A DNA stretch of 64,000 bases from Phylloscopus collybita. Lineage: Eukaryota > Chordata > Aves > Passeriformes > Phylloscopidae. The position numbers and the translations under genes are program-made. The stretch covers positions 5,532,001 to 5,596,000 of the forward strand of contig JAJNNQ010000027.1 of assembly GCA_027886175.1 (NCBI GenBank), in the 5' to 3' direction. The number at the start of each line of letters is the position of its first letter. Positions within the stretch are counted from its first letter, which is position 1. Of this stretch, positions 36,267 to 50,800 are shown one piece after another. Below the pieces are notes generated by a model. It did not search any database. It was given only the letters and a program-made list of their open reading frames with translations, and was not told the origin of the DNA.

Positions 36267-39200
36267 GTGAGAAACCTCATTTGTGTCTCATGCTCAAGGG
36301 AAAACCTGTCAGGGTGAAAAGGAGTGGTCTGTGTGTGTTGTACCTGAGGGGTGATAGGCAGGCAATAGGCAGAGTATTATTCTGAAGTTTATTACAAATG
36401 TGTGCCTGGGTTTGTACCTGTGTGGGTGGGTGTAAAACCTGGTGCTTTGTGTTTCTGTGGAAGTGTTGTTTTCCCATTCAGGACTGCAATTAAGAGAGGG
36501 AAAGCCTTGTAAAGGGAAGGTGTGTTGATGCAGGAGAAACAGTTTGCTTTTACAATGAAGTAACAGATTTCCAGGGAAACTGATCTGATCTTATCTGATC
36601 TGGGTCTTTATCTGAATCAGAATTTCTTACTCGCTTATTCAATCAATTTTCAAATTTTACATTTACAGCATGTTTAACCCTTGCTCACTTGAGACATGAA
36701 ACTGGATTAAACTTCCCTGTCTGGTATTAACATTATTGTCTGGGGAAGTGAGTCCTCAGTGAGTTTTTCATTGTTAGTGAGGAATTTTTTCAGCCTGACT
36801 TGGGAATTCAGAACTCTGCTGCGAGCAGAGCTGCTTCTACAATGAAACCTTTGTTCCCTGAAGCTACAGTAAGTTGCTCTCTGGAGCCCTCTCCATACAG
36901 AAGTCATTTATTTGAACCTTCCTTTCCTTTCCCCCGCTTCAGACCTTTCTAAAATCCCAGATTTTCAAGTGGCATCCTGCTCAGAGAGGAGACTTTCCCT
37001 TTCTCCTCCTGTCTTCATCGGTGTCTGCCTGGCATTGCCATCACCACATCAAACTGGGGCTGTAAATTACTTATTTCTACCAAGCACTTGGCACCTTTTC
37101 CATGGGCTTTGCATTTCCTCCTCTGCCCAAGCCAAAATGTGCCTGTAGTCAGAACAATTTCCTGTACAATGAAACCTTTGCTGCCCAGTGACCAGTTTGC
37201 ATTCCCAGTATAAGCCACCACTAAAAGGAGCTGGGGATGTGCTCAGCCTCAAGAGTTTTCCAAAGAGCCTTGCACTGCTCTGGAGCAACTCTGAGCCCAC
37301 CCAGGCTGGCAGGGGGAGCAGATTTAGAGTTAAGCTGTCGGGCTTGGCCACTGATTTCTGATCTAGCCCATGTGTTCCTTCTGATGGAAAAAATAAGCTC
37401 TTGTCTCTCACTTTCCCCAGTCCCTTCCAAGAATTGGACCACAAGGCCCTCCTGGACCACCAGGACCCCCTGGACCATCTGGCAAGGACGGCATTGATGT
37501 GAGTGACACAGGGCAGGGGTGGGGCAGGGCCAGAGCCAACGGGGCAGAGAAGCTGCTCTTGTTCCCCAAAGCCTCTGGACATCCTTTGTGGGGATGGACC
37601 TGGAAAATCACTGTCCTCACAAGAGACCTCCTCCTGCAGGAGTCTGAGCAGCCAGGGCAGGTGCTGAGCAGGTTCTTTGCAGGATCAGTCCCTGTCCCCA
37701 GGCAGAGCTCAGGGGGTTGGTGACCCTGCTTGCAAAGTAGAATATTTCTCCTTTGGTGCAAGGTTGAGTGCAGGGGTGTGATGTGTGTGGGGTCAGCACA
37801 CGTTCAGCAGTTCAAAGACAGATTTATTTCTGATTTATGGGATGCTTCAGAGCATCCACATTTCTATGGAGGCTACAAGAGACTCAGATATGCAGCACTG
37901 GACACTGCCTTTGTCTGACTAGTTTTATTTCAATATTGTCATCATGGTTATCCCTCACTTTGGCACATGATGTGTCAGGATCTGGCTCTTGTGTTGCCAG
38001 ACATGACTTTGTAGTGGCCCAAAAGGCAAATAAGATGAAGAGCCTTTGTTTCAGCAGGCAGCTCCTTACACCTCCTGCAGAGGGAGAAGACCACAGAACC
38101 CAGGACTTAATGGAGGAGAAAATCTTGTTCTGTTACTTTTAATTGATGTTTCCATAGAAATTAAAAATACTGCTTCTGTGCATCTGTTGGATAAGGACTG
38201 ATTTGTGTCCTGTAGTTGGCAGTGGATAAAATGAGCATCAGATGGACCTTCAGCAAGACCACATTAAATGCAAAAGTCTGGGTTCCTGCTTCAATTTCCA
38301 GTTTGAGCAGCTCTTGTCTCTCTGAGCTGTTTATGGAATAGTTCAGGGGTTTTTAAAGCTCGTCTGAAGTACATTTATTGGAATTGGGCCCTTAAGCCAT
38401 CTTGAAAAAATCTATTCATTCCATGCAGGTCATTTTCTTTCGGATAAGGAGGTAAAAAAAAATGTATGTATGAGTTCCCTGGTACATGGTGAACAAGGAG
38501 TGTTTGTGCCTGCAGTGGGGAGCTTTCCCTGCAGCTCCCTGAGCCAGGCTGGGCTGAAGAGAGAACCTCATTGATTTCCAGCTGCTCCCTCTGAGTGTCC
38601 TTTTGGCTGAAGGAGTTTGTATTCCTGGGAATCTCCCTCTGGTTTTGTGGTGTGAGATGTTCAGAACTGGCAGCTTCCACTGTTTTTCATGGTGTCACAA
38701 AAGGCTGCAGGGGACACCTCAGAAGAGGGCAGAGGGAGTCCCCACAGCAGGACATGGCTGTGGCCAGCACACCCTGGGAAAGGCTGGCTGTGATTCATCA
38801 TGGAAGCAAAAAGAAGAGTTTGGGAAGGATGAAGCCCTCCAGACTTCAAGTTTCAACTTCTGCAGAGAGAAAATGGGAAGGAAACCCCGTGGTTGTCCAG
38901 TTCCTGCTTTCTGCTGGATATTTAATTCTGGAACAGCACCAGCATCACTTCTGATTGCTCTTGGGAACAGGAGCCTGGGGATGTGTCAGTCATGTGGGCC
39001 TGCACCCCTTTATCCACAACTAAAAGCTTTGGAAGGCTCCCCGTGGGACAGGATCAAATAACAACCTCTAATGAATGTGAGGGACTTAGCCCTCATCTAT
39101 CAAATGGCTGAGTTGGTGTGTTTAAGGTGCAAAGCCCTGCAGTCCCAACCTCAGTCTGGAGTTTTGGCTGCACAGAAAGAGTCTCTTATTTGAACAGGCT

Positions 39201-42200
39201 TGAAGCCCATCCCTCCTATGGCTGGAGGATGTCAGGTGCTGTTCAGGTGAGATGGTCTGGCTGTCCAGGGGCAGGCTCCAGGCTGGTTCCTGCTCTTCAG
39301 CAGGACCTTGAGTCCTTTCAGGAGCTGCACAGGAGGAGATGCTGGGCTGTGGCTGGTGCTGAGCAGAGTTCACACAGCCTGCCTGCTTAGGAGCTGCCCT
39401 TTTTTGGTCAGTACACTCCAAAAAATGATGGTATATAAAATTCAGCACTGTTCTACACTTTCCTAGTGCTGCATGGGAAGGGTCATGTGGATCCTGAGTG
39501 GCAGTGTCAATTATGTCAATTATGCAACTGCAGAGTGAAACTTTTGTTGTTTTTTTTTTGGTGCTGAGACTTTTTTTTTTTTTTTTTTAAAAATTGCAAT
39601 TGAAAATTTTCTGAACTCTGTAAGCCACTCCAGCCAGGTCATCTCGACAGGTGACTTTGGGTGAAAGTGGTGTGGAAGTGTTGCTGGATGTCTTTGTGCT
39701 GGGTGAGTGCTGCTGAGATGTTCAGCAGTCTCTTACCATCAGCTGTGAGCAGTGAGAGGTGCAGAGCATGCAGCTGAATTATTCAGGATATCTGCTTGGA
39801 TGAACTCCATCAGCACGATTTCACCAAGATCCTGCTTTCATCCCTGCCTTTCAGGGGCAGCTGCAACATTAAGTCCCTCTGAAATATTTTATAATTAAAG
39901 CCCTTTAACAAGCTCCTTGTTTCATACTCAGTAACAAGCAAAATCTCTCTCTCCCAAGACTAGAAACAGCATGTTTTGATGGAAAGAATTAGTGACAAGT
40001 TCCTGTGAATTATTTCTGGGGATGTAATTCCCTAAATTGCTAATAAGCAATTGTCACTTTTCAAAAATCAAGCTTTTTTCCCCCCCCCCTCCCTGCTTTC
40101 TGTCTCCTGGCTTGACTTGCTGAGAAAGAGCAAACTTCCTCCCCTCTCACACAGCACCAGGAGAGCATTTCCTTTTGCTGACAGCCCTTGCCTCTAATTC
40201 CCAGTGATCTGGCATTGGGGGCACAAACACTGATTAGGCTTTTGATGCAGCTCTCTGAAGTTCTGGTGCTCCTGCAGAGTCCTGCAGGGGTCCAGCGTGG
40301 CAGCATCAAGGTTTCAGGTGGTGCCCAGCAGCCTTTGCTGGTGCTGTCACCTCCCTGTGCAGGTTCCCACCACAGAGGCAAGGAGAAATGCAAGGGGCTG
40401 GCAATCCCAGCAAACCACCCTTGCTGCCTTTTCATTTCAAAAGAACTACTCCTTTCATTTCCTTGGCAGGGAACCTTCCCCAGCCATGATAGTGATAACT
40501 ATTTATGGAAAAGCTGTGGGCAAAGGATACTGAAGGAGTTGCTTCAGCCAGTCAGAGCATAAAGATGCCTCTGTTCAGGGACCCTCTGGTCAGTCAGTGG
40601 TGCAGGACATAAATCCTGAGCAGCTCCAGGCTGGAGAGATTTTGCCCACAGCCTTCCCAGTAAATATAGAAATGCTATAAATTCCACAGCTCTGCAAACG
40701 CCTCCTGGCTCCTAATTACCAGGCCCAGGGTGGGATGGTGTTATTCCCAGCCTTGCTGTTAATAACCACCCTTCTTCCACAGAGATTTTCTTCTTCCAGG
40801 GTGCCAACTTGCCCCTTCCCCTCTGCTCACACCCACAGCACCTCTCACAATGTTCAGTGCACTTATCCTAAAGCCAGGAGGGCTTTACCCTCTGGGCTGG
40901 GACACAAAGTGTTTTTCTGAGGGATGAGTTGGAAACCAAGCCCCAGTCAAGCTCCTGCTGCTCACAAATGTTTGCTTCTTTTGGGGCCTATCAATAAAAT
41001 ACAAATTGTGATCTGGAGTCCACACACACACTTATGAATGGCTTTACAACAGACTGAGCTCAAAGAAGTGTGTAAAGACTTATGAAATATTATCTCACAA
41101 ACACCTTCAATGCTGTTCTTAAAAGTTTCTTTTTATTAGAATAGGAAAAAGAAAAAAAAAAAAGAGTGCTTTGAAATATTGTATGAAAATTGTGTTTAAT
41201 CCAGATTGTGCAATTGGATTAGGTGGAAATCAGTTGGGGGGCTGTGCTTGTTTGCTTTTCCTGTCCAAGTGTAGTCATATGAAGAAAATCATTGCAGACA
41301 GTTTGTTCATTCTGCACTTTGTAGTAATCCCCAGCTCCTGGCAGTACCACAGCTTCATACTGTGCCTTGGAAAGCTGGAGTTTATCCCTGTATCCCTCTG
41401 TTCCACCAGGAAGATGTTTGGAAGCCAGGACACCCATCCAGCTTCCTCTCTGCCCCACTTGCAGCCAATCCCGAGTGCAAATAAATTCTATAAAATTTTA
41501 AAATACATTAGAAATCTGTTATAAAATTTAAAAGCTGTACCTGGAAGAAGCTGAAAGCTCTGGGGGCACTGTTCAGGAGCACTGGTTCTCCCTGGGAGGC
41601 TGGGGATGTGGATTTCCCCAGTCCTGCTGCTGTGGATGTTGGAAAAGGCTCATCCTGCTTAGGGGGTAGCAGGGTTTAGAGCATCAGCTCAGGAGAGTGA
41701 GTGAGGTAAACCTTGGAGTGGGCACAGGGAGAGGTTTGGGTGCAGCTGGGAACACCATTGCTGGGAAAAGTCGACAAGGAGAGGTCCAGCACTAACACTT
41801 TTTTCTCTTTCCTCTAGGGAGAGCCAGGCCCTGCTGGTTTGCCAGGCCCACCAGTAAGTATTTCCTGCTTGGCATTGACTTTTCCATCCTCTTGAGAGGA
41901 CACAGGGCAGGAGCTGGCACGTAGAGCCTCTCTTTCCCCTTCATCTGCCACAGAATTCCCAGGAGTGGGATGCTCAGCACCACCCCAGGGGGCAAACACC
42001 TTCTCCTGCTTCATTGCCATCAGTGAAACAGAATGAAAGTGAGATTAATGAATGGAATAACTGAGATAAAGCTTATGCATCACCTGGATAATGACAGGTG
42101 TGATGGCACCAAGCCACACCACGTGGTGATTTTTGGCACTGCTCTGAGTCTGCTTCAGCCCCTCAGTCTGCCACGGGGTGCTCAGTGCTGTACCAGGTGG

Positions 42201-43662
42201 CAGAGCCCTTTGCTTTGGCCATTTACTGCATCCCTTCCCAGCCCCTGCTAAGAACAGCTTGTGAGCAGGTGGGAACGAGCCAAAGCACTGAAATTTAGGA
42301 TTTGGATGTGGGTTCATGGCAAGATTCCCCTCTCTTCATGGGATTCTCCATGTGTAAGGCTAACACAGCCACAAATGAACTTCCATCCTTGCATCCTTGT
42401 CACATTTCTCTTGTTGTTTTATTTTAATAACTGACTCCTTACCTCATGTAGGGGCCAAAAGGTGCACCAGGGAAGCCTGGAGCTGCAGGTGAAGCTGGAT
42501 TGCCTGGCCTCCCTGGAGTGGATGTGAGTATTTTGTCATCTTCTCTTGGGTCTTTTAAACCTTTCACACAGGCAGGAGTGTTTTCCTGATTTGTCTCATC
42601 AATCTTCTCTGTGCCCACTGGAGAAGGAATGTGTGTCCTGGACCTACATCTGTCTTGCATATCAGGAGAAATTGAAAGAAAAACAATCCTAGGCTGAATT
42701 AAGGGGTATGAGAACAATTTTGAGCTGTGTTGCTGACAGGATGGCACTCTCTTGATCTTTTGGGTTTGTTTTTTTTTTGCAGGGTTTAACAGGAACTGAT
42801 GGCCCACCTGGCCCCAATGGGCCTCCAGGAGACCGTGTGAGTACCTCATGAGACCCTCAGTCCCTTCAAATGGCCACTGTCCCTGATTGTAGGGATGATT
42901 TTCACATTCTGCTGTAAACTGGTGATATTCAAGTGTTGATTCTGATGTAAACCCTTGCAGAATACTTGGATCCTTGAAATGCAGCCCCAGGCAGTTTTTC
43001 CTTAGGCAGGGCATGAAATCCACCTTTCTTTCACATGGCTTTGAACCTGCTTGGGTTGCCTCAGTGGTGGCTGTGCTGGGGGTATTTCAAGTATCCAAAA
43101 AGTTTCTTGAAGCAGTCAACAGACTCAGCTGTGAAGTTTATCAAAGTGAAGTTATTTTGGCCTTTATTTGCACTCTTGAGTTTGCAGATCTGTGTTGTTT
43201 ATAATTAATGCTACTGTGTATTAATTGTTTGAACTTTTGCCTTTTATTATTTCTGGAACTGTCCATATGGCTGCATTATTTGTTGCCATAGTGTTCCTCA
43301 GCCAGCCTAGCAAGAAATAAGAGGTTTTTTTCTGCTTCCTGCATATTCCAGCTCTGCTGAGGGGCACCACAGGGACAGAGAAACAACTGGCAGAGATGAT
43401 ACAGATGTCCTTCAGATCTTCCACAGTTATCACCCACTCTTAGACCTCCCTGTGACATTAAGAAATAATCATTAATGAGCCACTCAGCACAGATTGTGAT
43501 CCAGCATGGCTATTATCCTGTCTCCCAGATGGGAATATAAGGCTTGTGTCCACAGCTGGCTTGCTGGCCTCTTGGATTCAGGGCTGCAGTGATGGGCTGG
43601 ATTTTTGTAACCTGTTCAGTACATCCCAATAATCCACTTGCTGCCCTAAGGACTTACTCAAA

Positions 43663-43701
<39 letters not shown>

Positions 43702-44803
43702 TGAGTTATTTAGTGGGATGAGTGGCACAGCCATGTATTTGTGATATGCTCTTCTCCCTTTCCCATGTGACAGGCAAAGTTTGTGTGGCCACTGGGAAAG
43801 TGGAGTGGCAGGACCCAAACATCCTGGTCACAGCTCCAAATACCCTCCAAACACCCTGGTCACAGCTCCAAATACCCTGGTCACAGCTCTAAACACCCTC
43901 CAAACACCCTGGTCACAGCTCCAAGCCACTCTCCATCACCACCACCCTAAACCCCACTCCTTTTCTGTCCCTTGTGCCCATCTTTCTCCCCAGAGACCCA
44001 GGCCTGCCAAATCCTGGCCACTCTCAGACATCCTGTGGCAAGAGTCCAGCAGCCATCTGGGAACAGATCCCTGATTTTTTACAGTGGGAAGGCTCAGGAC
44101 CACCCCTGGAAGGCTGTGAGCAGTTCTGTGCCCTGCTTTGGGCTGGAAGTGCTTGTCTGCCCACGGTAGCACACAGCTCCTGCCTTGCAGGGTAATTGAG
44201 CAGAGAATTTCTGGGCAGCAGAGCTTCCTCTCTGGCTGCTGGGCAGAGCCCCCAGACAGAGCTGCCCTGGGTCTGCTGTGCTTTCCCTCAGCTCTGTCGC
44301 TCAGTCTGGCAGCACGGGGCAGGCCTGGGACCCCTCGTCACTTAGGGGAGCTTTTCAAGGTCAGTGGTCCATCTGGGAAATTGTTTTAATTGCTGTGATA
44401 CAGACCTGGGGAAAGGGAAGACCTCTGAAAGCTTTAGCTCTCTAAATGGGCAGCATTGTTAGCCTGACTTGCCTTTTTTCCTCCCCGTCTCTTGGAACGT
44501 ATTTCAGTCTTGCAGGATTTGCTGAAATAAGCTGTTTACTTATTGCTGTGGGTTTGAATTCACGCTTAACACTCTGATTTCTTCTAAAATAAGCTTGATT
44601 TTTTGAACTGGAGTGTCTGAGAGCAAAGCTGTGCAGCATAAGGAAGTGGGCTCACAGAAGCCAGTTTTCAGTAATGCTTTATTGCCAAACATTTCCAAAA
44701 GGGTTTTTATCTTAAATATCTCCTGCTGCTCTCAGCATCCATTAGCTTTTTTCCCTGCTTCTGCTTAAAGACTGATTAGATCAAGTCTGCTTGGTTTGTT
44801 TTG

Positions 44804-44834
<31 letters not shown>

Positions 44835-47800
44835 CCAGTTTTAAAGCCCCTTTATTTTTAGCTGGGGCTGAGCTGTGTCCTGACCTCCATGCTGGATACT
44901 GGTGCATCCACTGGAAAGTTCTCAAAGGCCGTTTTGAAGTTTGTTTCTTTCCAATGAAAGCAATAAGGAGAGCGTAATTATTCACTTCTATTTATGAACA
45001 TCATAATAATCAAGTATTTTCTGTGCTCCATGGTTGTCTATTCACAGAGCAAATTGCTACAAAGTGAAAAATTATGGTGATAGCGTTTCCCAATCAAAGG
45101 AGAAAGAACATTGTTACCAGGAGGATGAGTTGAGTCAGACAATGTTATTAAAATTGAGATGTAAATTAGAGTCTCTCCTTTGCCTTAATGCAGTAGCATC
45201 AGCTCATTCAGAGACTTCACGATCTCTTACCTTCCCAGCAGTGTTCACTGCTGCATTCTGCACCTTACACCCTCCAAGGTATCAAAAGCAGGGAGTGTAA
45301 AGGGCCAGCATTTGGCATTTTGGGTGCTCTGCCAACTCTCTGGCCTGTTGGAGAAAGCAGCTGCTTTCAGAATTGGGGTGCAAGTCAGGAGGTGGCAGGA
45401 ATTCAATGTTTTCCTTGCAGGAGGAGATCCCAGCTTGTCCCTTACAGCCATCAGCAGCTGTAAGGATTCTTGGCCTGAAGATGAAAGTGGCTGGAGGCAG
45501 AGCAGAGTAACCTGCAGCAGGGGAAATGAATGAGCATGGCTGATTTTTATTGCATTACAGTCCTCTGCTCACAAGACCACTCTTAACAACGCCTTGGGTC
45601 CTCTGTGCCTTTCTCCTTAAGCTTAGCAAGGGAAAACCTTTCTAATCTCTGGCCCACAGAACCTGAGCAGAGGGCAGGTGTCACCCCTGGGGTCACTGTG
45701 GGAGCTGTGTGTGCTGGGATGTTCTCCAGGCCTGCCCATCCACCTTGCTCTCCTGGTCCCCAGGGGCTGACACCATTTAATTCCAGCTCAGGACATTTCT
45801 GTGCAGCATTTTGGGGATGTTTGGGCTGGGGAGAGGCCATGGAAGCTTTGTCCCTGTGCAAGGAGATGTCCCTGCTTTGTCCCTGCACCCTGGTCCCCTG
45901 GAAGGAGTCCCTGTCCATGGCAGGGAGGTGGAACGAGATGGTCTTTAAGGTCCCTCCCAACCCAACCCATGCTGGAATTCTGTTTCAGAATTATCTCCCA
46001 TAATTAACTTTACAGCCTGCTGGCAGCTCTGCAGTGCAGCCAAGGGGTGAAGGAGGCCTCCCTGTGTTCTTATCTTCAGTCAAGCAGGAACTTCACAGCT
46101 CCAAGAGTGACTTAATTCTGGTCTGAGCCATGAGTTCAGCAAGCTCCAGTCAAGCCTAAGAGTAGGAATGCAAACTGGGAAAAGGAGATGGGGGATTTGC
46201 CAATGAAGCACATGAGGAGGCAGAAGCTGCCAAATCTTTGGCTTTGCTTGAAAGGAAAATTGATGAATTAATAAAATTCGCTAAAACAAATCCAGATTTT
46301 GTTAATAGTTTTAGAAAACTTAGTCATTGGATCTACAATATGAATGTATTATGAATGAGAGTATTTCAAGTAGATAGAATTCAAGTTATGAACATTTATA
46401 TATTCATGGAGGCTATTTAGATATTCATCTGAGGCCAGCAGGGACTTTCAGAGTAATTATCCATAAGTTTTTGTCCTTTTTTGTGAATATAAGGGCAGAA
46501 TTCAGTGCAAATTCAGCTGAGCATCTCCAGTCGTGTCCTGTTTCTGCAAGACACTGCTGGAGTTTCCAAGCAAAGATTGGTGTCAAGGAGAGCAGGCCTT
46601 GGTGAGTCCCCATATGGAGGTTTCTCTTCTATCTCTGCTAATTTTTATCTTGTTTTATTCCCTTAGGGTGCATTAGGACCTGCTGGGCCACCTGGACCAG
46701 CTGTAAGTACCTCCCAGAACAGCACGTGTGGTGGAAGTGTGGAGTATTATGCCAAAACCACCACCAAGAGAGGATGGGAAGCTTTGCATCCCAAACAAAA
46801 GGATCAAAGCCTGGATGAGTGAATACCTTGTTTGAAATGTTTAAATGTGTATGTGTGACCTGTTCTGCTAACACAGACCTGGTTTTATTCCCTGAGGAAT
46901 AACCAGCTTGGGGTGCAGGCTGACATATCAAATGCTATCACAATTCTTAGGCATTATCTAAAGTCTGAGCAAAATTAAAAGGGAAAGAAAAAGGAGAAAT
47001 AGGTAAACTGGAATGTTGTCCTCCTCTCCATGTCCCACTCTTGTGTCACCACACATCTCTTCTCATACAGACATCTCATAGGTAACAGAGATGGAAAGGG
47101 AATGCAAATTATTAGAGGCAACAAAAGGATTCATCAAGACTCTGCTCTGATTGCAAATTATGATCATTAGGGGCAAGGGAGTGATAAGAAAACTTAGAAC
47201 AACAACAACAACTAAAAAAAAATAGCAGCATTCTCCAGGGATATTTTTTTTCTTCCTGTGTGTTCAGTTTCTGAGTAATCTTTTATTGTTTCAAATGTTG
47301 TTTCCAGGGCAAAGGACTACCAGGACCTCCAGTAAGTACCAAGAATGTTCTTTTCCAAAAAAAGTTGTAAATCAAGGTTCTGATTTTACTGGATACCCTG
47401 AGTGTTGCAACCCCACCCCAGGCCTCAGGTCCTTCTTGTGTGCCAGGAGAGGTACAGGGAGTCCTGCAGATCATTGACCCTGTGGGGTTTTTGTCCTTGC
47501 CCCCACCCTGGGGGAGCTGGCTCCGGAGTAAATTCAAGGCACAGCAGCCTTGTAAACAGTGGAAGTGACCAATTCTTGGGGCAGCTTTTGTTTGGTGGGT
47601 TCCTGGGAGCTGCCCAGTGCCTGAGGGATGCAGATTGGCAGGGAATTCCAGGGGGATGTGGAGTCAAAAGCAAGATGTGCCTTGGGAAGCTGCAGGTCTG
47701 GTGCAGGGTGGAGCTCCTCGGGGGGATTGGGCAGATGGGGACAGCCAGCTGCTGGCTGCCCCTGGGCTTTGGGGGGTCAAGGTCACCCCAGATGTAAAAG

Positions 47801-50800
47801 CTCTTCTCTCTGTTCAACAGGGGCCTCCAGGACCCAGTGGGCTCCCAGGTGGACATGGATTTCGGGGCCCTTCTGTGAGTTTCCCCTGCCATTTAATCAC
47901 CATTTACTGAACGTGCCACAGCCACGGAGGAATGAGTTCAATCTTTGTCTCTTGCCTCTCTCTGAAGTGGTATTTTGGTAGCCACCCCTCACATCCCTTT
48001 GCATTTTCACTGAAAGGGAGTTCTTATTATTTTTTTTTCTCCTTTTAGGGACCTTTTGGCCTGCCAGGATTCCCAGGGCCTCCTGGACCACCTGGGCCTC
48101 CAGTAAGTTGAGACTTGAAAAATGAATGTGAGAAAATTCCTGGGAGGAGTCTGGAATTTTCTTCTTGCTGCACTTTTTATTTGCTGCCACTGCCATGAGC
48201 ATTCAGCAGGGCATGAGCAGCGTGCCCTGAGGAGAGCAGGGACTTTTCCCTGGCTGCTCCTGGATGTTTTGATGGTCTCCTGTTTGTTATTTGTGCTCTG
48301 TGTGAGGGGGGGACCCAATAAACCCCACCTTCATGGCACACAGGGCATGGGGTGGGCTTGTTGTTCTCTCAAGGAAGGTTTTTGTGCTTGCTTGGGTCAG
48401 GATCTGTTCTTGTAGGGCCAGCAAGTGGGGTTTGCAGTCGAGTCCCTGCTTTGGGTTTGCTGTGGCCCCTCTGGAGTGTTGAACAGTGGGACTGGGAGGT
48501 CTTTCCCAAGGCCAGGAGGAAGCCAGGCACAGCTGCTCTTCTCTAATTGCTGCCTTCATCACCTAAGCCTTCATCATCTCCCCAAGCCCAGCTGGGCATC
48601 TCCTGGGGGTGGTTCCAGCCCTGATGTGTCTGGTTGTGAGCACTGCTGCAGCTCCTGACACTCCAGGTGCTGGGGCAGCACTTCAGGCTGTGGGGCTGAG
48701 TTTGTGCCTTGTGCTGAGCCAGCTGAGCTGGCTCTGCAAAAATTGTCCCAGAAATTGTGTTTGCTCCTGGTGTTTGTCTTGCATTTCAAAGCCACCATTC
48801 CCTGAATTGCAGGGTCTTCCAGGAGCCCTCCCTGATGGCGGTGGGGACCTCCAGGTAGGTTTTTCTTTATGTAGCATGAAAATATGCTTTGTTTAAACCC
48901 CTGATGTGACTTTTGGTTGGCACAGCTGGGGGAGTGTCAGACCATTTAACGTGAGCTGTTTGGACCTGCAGGTGTGGGTTTAAACCCCACAAGAGTTGGG
49001 GTGTGTGTTTCCTGGACTGAAATGTTTTTTTTCAAGGAGGCAGATATGCACTGGAACAGATTTCCCAGGGAAGCTGTGGCTGCCCCATCCCTGGAAGTGT
49101 CCAAGGCCAGGTTGGATGGAGCTTGGAGCAACCTGGGATAGTGGAAGGTGTCCCTGCCCATGGCAGGGGGTGGAATGGGATGAGCTTTAAGGTCCCTTCC
49201 AACCCAAACCAGTCTTTGATTTTTTTTTTCCCCTCGCTTTTTCCTTCTCAAAAAGCACATTTTGCATGCATTCCTCATGTGCTAAACAACTTCAGCATTT
49301 GATAAAAGACACCAGCTCTTCATGCTTCCAGTCCTGCTTTGCAGCAGGGAAGGCAGCACTGTTTGCTTCCAGGGATGGTGGCACCGGGTTCCTGTGGACA
49401 TATGCTTTGTTCAGGTTCCCTTCCTTAGGAGAAAGCCTTGATCCCTTTCCTTCAGGGGAAGGAAAGGAGTGTGAAGTCCATGAACGATGGAAGTGACACT
49501 TGCAGATTTCACAGCTGTTGTTGTGACAGCTTCTTTGGTTCTCTAATTGGCGTGCCCCAAAAAAAGCTCCGAGTCGGTTTAGATTGCCTTCTGGCTCATC
49601 ACATGGCAGTTAATAGAAAATGGTGCTATTTCTGCAGGTTTAATTTAAGTTACCCTCTGGAATATGCTAGAAAATCAAATTTTTGCTACAGAGGTGCTGC
49701 CTGAAGTTGTATTAAAAGAAAAAGAAAAAAAAAAAAAAAAAAGAAGAAGAAAAAAAAAACCAACCACACAAAAAACCAAACCAAACAAACAAAAAAACCC
49801 CAAAACCAAAAAAACCAAACAAACAAAAAAACCACACAAAAAACCCCAACCAAAAACAAAACAAAAAAACCCCAACAACAACAAAACAAATTAAGGTCTA
49901 TTTGTGGCCTTTTCCTCATTAAATTTCCATGCATGTTTTGATCTGCTCCCAGTCAAGCTGGAGTTCCCAGCAGGGTCTCTCCCACCCCTAGACATCTGCA
50001 GACATCAGCTCATAGGTATTGGGTTTTTTATTGGTGCCCTTCAATTAACTCTGATGCCTGTCCTTGTTTCACCTAAGGGGTTGGCTAAAGGAAATCAATG
50101 GGGGTCAGTTAATGCAGAGGATTAAACACAGTCCTAATGATCTAAAGAAACTGATCCAGCTTCACTGGGAAACTTGGGTTCTTCAGCATTTTGGACTGTG
50201 GGCACTGTCAGCCTTCAGAAAGTCTCACAGTCCATGTTCAGAGTGGAGCAGACCATCCCTAAACCATTATTTTGTGGGTTACCAGGACCTCAAGGACCCT
50301 GTTCCACAGGGAAATGTTGGTCAGTCCATGATGCTGTGATTCCATTTAGATTTGGTGAATTCAGAGCCAAAACCCACATGACTTTTTCACCTAATGGATG
50401 AAACCAGCCTCCCTGGATGTGCTGTGTGCCTGTTAAACCAAAGTGTTTCTGTTCCCTGCAGTGCCCAGCTCTGTGCCCCCCAGGCCCCCCAGGCCCCCCA
50501 GGCATGCCAGGCTTCAAGGTAAGGAAGCATCACCTGCAATTCCAGGATTTGTCTCCCAAAATAAACTCCACTCTGAACCCCTGGCATTGAATTGTATAGA
50601 CAGTCTCTCTATGTAGGCTCCACACCTCCCAAACCAGCCATGCATTTGCATTTATTCCTACAAATGAAATTTACCCCTTGGCATAGACTAAAAAAGCCCC
50701 TGCAAGCCCAGTGGGGCAGAGCTGATGGACAGGAACAAACAGGGACATCATTACTACATTACTAACTTACATAATTAATGTAATACAATTTAATTGTTGT

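Larger units (their letters stand above)
42837..46666 (+). other. COL9A3: COL9A3 intron 5 (3.8 kb)
   Basis: It holds a 32-A run, a minisatellite, a GTTTT repeat and a possible CR1 tail, listed separately. No exon is recognised. Confidence 0.6.

Noticed and set aside
43819..43935. Spaced repeat considered as a CRISPR-like array
   Set aside because: The spacers are themselves repeats, copy number is low, and the locus is an intron of a vertebrate gene.
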